Source: Spizellomyces punctatus DAOM BR117
Taxonomy: Eukaryota; Chytridiomycota; Chytridiomycetes; Spizellomycetales; Spizellomycetaceae
NCBI RefSeq assembly: GCF_000182565.1
Contig: NW_015971551.1
Span: 399,638 to 463,637 of the forward strand
Direction: 5' to 3'
Length of the DNA: 64,000 nt
Numbering within the stretch: position 1 is the stretch's first letter; each line of letters opens with the position of its first letter. Below the pieces are notes generated by a model. That model ran no database searches and was not told the origin of the DNA. It worked only from the letters and a program-made list of their open reading frames with translations. Shown here in pieces: positions 59,021 to 64,000 of the stretch. Made by a program: the position numbers and the translations under genes.

Positions 59021-59639
59021 CTTTGGTGAGTTGATTGTAGGCAATGGCCGGCATCTTGATTTCTCTAAATATAGTTATCAAACCATTTCCTAGTGTCATC
59101 ATCACTTGGCTATGTTCGATGATAATTATAATAGATAAATGGTCAAATATTTACTAGTAGGCTGTTATGATTCGGGATCCAAAGTTTTGTCTCGGCTCAA
59201 AGTTATGTTCAAGCAAGGATATCAATGTTTTCAGAGCTACATTTACTGACATCCTCGGCATCTTTCAGATGTTGTATCATTGATACCGGACTCTCGACCA
59301 TTGATCCCATCTGCAGATGGGTGCCATTCTAAGATAAATAGTCGATGCCATCAGTGATCACCCCCATATGGTGCCTCATATCTGGATCAAATTCACCGCT
59401 GTTCTAAAGAACAGGTCTGACACCTGATTATCGTGTGACGGGGATTGGCACTGATTTTCCCTCCTCAAGAATAAGAATCGTGATAATCATGAGTTTTAAT
59501 GCCCATAAGCAGTTTCAGCACCGACCGCAGAGATATGCCATTACCCTTGTCATATTATAATACATTATCGATCTATTTCAACAGTATAGTAACAGTACAT
59601 CATAACATACTAACTCCGTCGCTGGCCCAAGGACAAATC

Positions 59640-61335
59640 TCAACTCGCCAATATACGGAAAAAGTACTGGACCTATAATATTCCATGAAAACATCAATTG
59701 ACGTAAGATACCAAACGAATGATGACAGCTTTACCTCAAGAACGCCATCTTCATCCAAATCTGTGCAATGCACAGCATTATGAATCTGATCCATGCCGAA
59801 CTTTGCTCGTAGGGAATTTGGTCGAAGCACGCGGCTAAGCTCTGGATCCATGGGCCCGCAAAATTCGCGAAACTCTGATACAATATTTGGCTTGCCTGTT
59901 ATCTCTCTGTTTTAAAGTCGACGACACCGTGAAGCTCAGTGATAAGAAGCTTGATGGTCAAACAATAGGAATATACGTACAGTGCGATGACGGGACCAGA
60001 TGTCAGTTGGTCCAACATGTGCTGCCGGTTTCCAGAATATCAGAAAAGCACATTGTTGCTCGTGACGTCTCTCTCGGAACTCACATGGTATTCAGATATT
60101 ACTCCTTTATACACCTCTAGAAATTCCTCTGCATTCGGCTTGTCCAGCCGGAATAGCTCCATGTCTGTGACGTTGTATCCTGCTTTCGTAATTTCCATTA
60201 TGATTTGACCCGTGAGCCCTATATTGTAGTCAACATGATAAGGACGGCGCGCTATCCAATGACCGCATAGGTCAACATTAATTGACGAAATACCATCATT
60301 AACTGCATGTGGCCGAATAAGTGCCAGAGTACAATCTTGGAATCTGGCTGTTCTCGCGAGCTGAGAATAAGCCGACTCGTTGAAAATGGCGTCGACGGCC
60401 TGTTTTACACCGTCCGGTGATGACGGTACATAGACTCCATTTTTATGTCCATTCTCTCCATAAAAGGCTCGAAGTGACGACGGTAGCGATTGTTTAGCGT
60501 CTTGTACAAGTTCTGGTCCTGCTTGGGACATGGCCAGTAAGAAACTTGGCTTCCATCCGCGGGCGGATGCCATTGCTAACCTGCCAAATCTCGCAAATCG
60601 GAAATTGCGCGAGGCTTCATTAGCTCCACCGCCAATGCACGCCCGCATTCCATTGATGATAGGATATCGCTGAAAGGATGCGCAATCAGCATGGTCCGTG
60701 GATGGCACCAAAACTAATGATATAGACATACACACCTGTATCCAGGCTTTCCTGACAGCTCGCCTTTAACCATTTCTTCAACTTGTCGTCGAGTAAGTTG
60801 AACCATACGACATCGACAAATTATGAAGTCCTTCTTTAACAGCGTATCCAGTATTTCTCCCACGCGCGATATGGCATGTGGTTTGATAAAGAGCATTGTT
60901 CTACCGAGTCATCAAATATGTGCACATAATATTGAATATATGACTACTAGTGCTCGTGTGCATGTATGCGGACGGAAAGTACCTTTCCATCCGCTGCTCC
61001 AACTGAGCTCTAGTGAACTCATCCCCGTATCCTCGGACAACCAGCTGCCGGGCATTCACAACGACAACAGCCCCGATGTACAAATTTTGCAATTTAGCGT
61101 CAACTCTCGTACGGCTGAGAAATGTACGTCGTTGTTTGACATCGTACTGTGAGACAACAGCGTCAGACCAAGATGACTTCAGGCATCGTCACCAGGATCA
61201 AAACACCACCATTTCTGCCGTCTGATCTCCTGGGTAGAAAAACAGCTGGTACGACCGGGTAATATCTGCATGCACATCGTGCCAGTCTACTACAAAGCAG
61301 TAGCGGTTATTGCTTTCTTCTGCTGTTGCGGCCAT
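59640..61335 (-). CDS. NME7: NME7-like protein: DM10 domain plus two NDP-kinase domains
   Basis: NME7 is a basal body and axonemal (microtubule inner) protein that also binds the gamma-tubulin ring complex. The start at 61335 gives MAATAEESNNRYCFVVDWHD and a DM10 domain with SYQLFFYPGDQTAEM and LYIGAVVVVNARQLVVRGYG. NDPK domain A begins MLFIKPHAISRVGEILDTLL. Two introns near 60666-60733 and 60527-60589 restore ILSSMECGRALAVELMKPRA. NDPK domain B begins LALIRPHAVNDG and has LTGQIIMEITKAGYNVTDME. It ends with SLRAKFGMDQIHNAVHCTDL, whose His is the phospho-acceptor, then VQYFFRILAS and the stop at 59640. Domain A lacks the His at the equivalent place (GHKNGVYVPSSPDG). Domain order equals animal NME7. 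Confidence 0.93.
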
Positions 61336-61596
61336 CTTGCTGTTAGAGCAAACGAGGAATTGCATCGGGTCGGAGTCGAGTTTATGGTACCGCGAATTCT
61401 TTTTGTCACGTGATTGCATCTTGTAAATTGCTTGCTTTCGAGAGCTTATTGCTCTGCTTTCGGTGGGTTTGGGGTGCGCATGTGGCTATCAATCTCCAGT
61501 CGAATTGGTTCAGTTCGCCCAGTCCGTTGTATTATAGTTTCTGCTCTCTGCGGCTTGATACCTCGCGTAGCCAGAATCAGTGCGGCTCGATACAAA
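61336..61596. promoter_or_regulatory. Head-to-head promoter region, NME7 / PUS7
   Basis: Only 261 bp separate the divergent start codons. TCACGTGA, an E-box type palindrome, occurs near 61407. No coding exon is recognisable. Confidence 0.45.
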
Positions 61597-64000
61597 ATGA
61601 CCGGAATTCCGTCCATTGTCCACCAGGCACCGAAGCGAACTCTTGAAGACTCTACAAGCGATAACACAAAGCGGATAAAGCTGGACGATAATAGTGGAGA
61701 AAGCCCATCGACGGGCATCTCTTTTGCATCTCCGCATATTGGGGACATGGTCGACCTTGTTGCGGCCCGCAAACTTGTCACGGAACAGGACGTCGGCATT
61801 ACAGCCTTTGTCGATCCATCTATTCCTGGGTTTACGGGTATCTTGAAGACCAGGTAGTTGGATTACGTGTTCTGGTGTAGCGTTTGGCTGGATCTGCGCC
61901 TAATCAATTCATTAGATTTACGGATTTTCAGGTAAACGAAGTGACACTCGATGGTCAAATTGTCCATTTGCAATCAACTGACCCACCTCAAGATATAAAC
62001 AAAGCTGGGGATGAGGTACTGTGTCTTCAGTTGAGCCTCACCGTGGATTTAGCTGACGCTCTGCCTCTAGGCCAAGGAGGAGGTGAAGGACGAGGAGCAA
62101 GGTTTTGCTGAGCTTACTGAGCTCATCCAAGACACGGACTTCATCGCTTCCTTCAAAGGCTTAATTGATTCTCTCAAAAACGGTGCGGTCCCTGCTGAGG
62201 AATCATCTGTAGCGGTGACGGACGGTAACGAAGACGGGGATGTGAAGAATAATGATGACACCGAACCTACAACAGCAACAAAAAGCACGCCAACGGGTTC
62301 GCTGACATGCAACATCAGTGATAAATCTGTTCGACGACAAGTGCACATGATCATCAAGCGGCATTTCGGAGATTTGATAGAAACCCAAGGGGGCGAAAGT
62401 AGTATTGTATTTGTGCCGCAAGGAAAGGACTCTGGAAAACGGTCGGACCGTCGTCAGGGCAAAGGTACGGTTCTGGTTTGGTTGGAGTACCTGAATAAGT
62501 AGTAAATTGTTTCCAAAAGGTCAGAAGAAGGGCTGGAACAAGCGCGGGCCTACGAAACGAGATTGGGAGGCGCGCGGTGGACAGTATTGTGAGTTTACGC
62601 TTTACAAAGAGAATAAGGACACGATTAATGCCATCAACATGATCGCAAAAACGTTAAGGTAAGGTCCGTTATGTGGACTCTGCTGGATGCATTTCTTTAA
62701 TACTCTACTTCCAGGGTGAACTCAAAAACATTCTCATACGCGGGAACGAAGGATAAGCGTGCAGTTACAACACAGAAGATTACCGCTTGTCGGGTGAATG
62801 CCGAACGACTGAGTCATTTGAATAGATGCCTGAGGGGAATGGCATTAGGTGATTTCAGGTCCGTTCTTCCAGGTTCCACGAAAGCCATAAACCTGGATAG
62901 TGGGCTTACATCATAGATTTAGATACCGACCGGATCAAATCGTGTTGGGTGATTTGAGCGGAAATCACTTCAAAATTGTGCTCAGGTATATCTGAAAGTT
63001 TGATTGCACGTTGTTTGACCCGCGAGAAGCTCATAATGAACATCATCAGAGAAGTTCAGATGGAATCACAGTTGATGTTAGAGAAGGCCATGGAATCCCT
63101 CCGTTGTAATGGCTTTATCAACTACTTTGGTATGCAACGATTCGGTACCCGCTCCACACCCACATACGCGGTAGGTATCTCCTGTCTCAAAGGTGATTTC
63201 GAGAAAGCAGTGAATGAAGTCATGGACATCAAAGAAGGGGGTGCGTGTTCGCCCGATCATTTTTTCGTAACGACATGTAGCTGAGCACCGCCTATCCATT
63301 TGTGCAGAGCGAGAAGAGTTTGTAAAAGCACGGCAACATTGGAAGGAGCATCGGGATCCTGAGGCGGCGCTGGAACTATTCCCGAAGGCTTGTCTAGCGG
63401 AACGCTCCATTATCGGCTTCTTCAAGAACACTGGTAGATTAAATGACTATCTCAACGCGTTGGAAGCTGTGAGTAGCGTTCGCCAATTGTGACGCAAGTT
63501 CATCTGCTTATAATGATCTTCAGATCCCGCGAAATCTGAGAACTCTTTATCTACATGCGTATCAAAGCTTGGTATGGAACAACATGGCATCTGAAAGGCT
63601 ACGCATGTACGGTGCAAAACCGGTTCTTGGCGACATTGTTGAGCTATCGGGACAAGATGATAGCGAAGAGTTGGACGACTCGACAGCGGATGGACTCGGT
63701 AATGAGGATGCAGTCGCCGCATTGTCAGAATTGGAAGCAAAGAGCAAGAAACGTGATGTCCAAGTGGCTATACTCGAAACGGACGAAGATCTCACAAAGT
63801 ACACCATGGATGACGTAGTGCTGCCACTCCCTGGACACTCGGTGACATATCCAGCTAACGAGATCAAGGACAAATATGTAAACTTTATGGCACAACATGG
63901 ACTTGATCCCCATAATATGGTCAGAAAACAGAAGTAAGTTCTACGACGCCCCTGAGAAGTGCCACTCGTTGCACCTTCTGAATGACATGAGACTGATTGT
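61597..64000 (+). CDS. PUS7: PUS7/TruD-family tRNA and mRNA pseudouridine synthase (3' end outside window)
   Basis: PUS7 converts uridine to pseudouridine in tRNA, U2 snRNA and mRNA. The start at 61597 gives MTGIPSIVHQAPKRTLEDST and a basic, probably nuclear-targeting segment (NTKRIKLDD). A later exon has RFTDFQVNEVTLDGQIVHL. An acidic insertion, unlike TruD of bacteria, lies at about 62090-62280. The catalytic block is FSYAGTKDKRAVTTQKITAC (about 62730-62790), whose Asp is the nucleophile. YFGMQRFGT follows near 63124, another family hallmark. The last visible exon ends at about 63936 (HNMVRKQK) before a GTAAGT donor, so one or more C-terminal exons lie beyond 64000. Several introns of about 50-80 nt are present. 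The call is secure; the gene is truncated here only by the window edge. Confidence 0.94.

Larger units (their letters stand above)
58392..59639. other. Gene-poor region holding decayed retrotransposon pieces
   Basis: This 1,248-bp stretch between the phospholipase-like gene and NME7 contains the Ty1/copia fragments listed separately (58524-59020). The remainder, 59020-59639, is AT-rich with no open frame of note and no recognisable RNA gene. Confidence 0.5.

Overview
The window is nuclear DNA of a flagellated, early-diverging fungus. The best fit is a chytrid (inference). Genes are compact, with many short GT-AG introns (about 34-230 nt), and spacers are small. Fungal-type genes (a BRE4/FUSC-like ER transporter, MON1, SDA1) sit beside proteins kept only in organisms that build cilia or basal bodies: CEP290, RIB43A and NME7, plus the mitotic/centrosomal protein HMMR. 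There is no sign of prokaryotic, viral or organellar sequence. Nineteen complete genes and one truncated gene are supported. Exons were joined by eye from splice sites, reading frame and family similarity. Coordinates are gene spans from start codon to stop codon and include introns.

Layout. 0.2-9.4 kb: CEP290 (+), interrupted by a 769-base assembly gap. 10.0-14.9 kb: an isochorismatase-like hydrolase (-) divergent from a six-TM FUSC/BRE4-type transporter (+). 15.2-18.2 kb: RAD23 (-) divergent from an HTATIP2-like reductase (+). 18.3-24.1 kb: MON1 (-) divergent from STT3 (+). 24.4-28.2 kb: an unrecognised serine-rich protein (-) divergent from a CTR copper transporter (+). 28.5-33.9 kb: proteasome subunit RPN2 (-) divergent from a UCH-type deubiquitinase (+). 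34.1-41.9 kb: RIB43A (-) divergent from HMMR (+). 42.1-42.5 kb: mitochondrial ribosomal protein bL31m (+). 42.7-47.4 kb: an unrecognised coiled-coil protein (-) divergent from SDA1 (+). 47.7-53.7 kb: an EndoU-type endoribonuclease (+) and a protein with about nine RRM-like repeats (+). 54.0-56.3 kb: a MIC26/MIC27 MICOS subunit (-) divergent from LIPT2 (+). 56.7-58.4 kb: a secreted GDSL/phospholipase-B-like enzyme (+). 58.5-59.0 kb: decayed Ty1/copia fragments in opposite orientations. 59.6 kb to the end: NME7 (-) divergent from PUS7 (+), which runs off the window.

Functional themes are zoospore flagellum and spindle (CEP290, RIB43A, NME7, HMMR), ubiquitin-proteasome (RAD23, RPN2, UCH), mitochondrion (bL31m, MIC26/27, LIPT2, probably the isochorismatase-like enzyme), RNA (SDA1, EndoU, multi-RRM protein, PUS7), and secretory or membrane functions (STT3, MON1, CTR, FUSC, phospholipase). 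Most genes form head-to-head pairs over about 260-760 bp, so shared promoters are likely. I found no operon-like cluster, CRISPR array, intact mobile element or convincing tRNA/rRNA. Nothing qualifies as a clearly new multi-gene system. The most novel items are single proteins: the nine-RRM protein, the two unrecognised proteins and the HMMR gene architecture.
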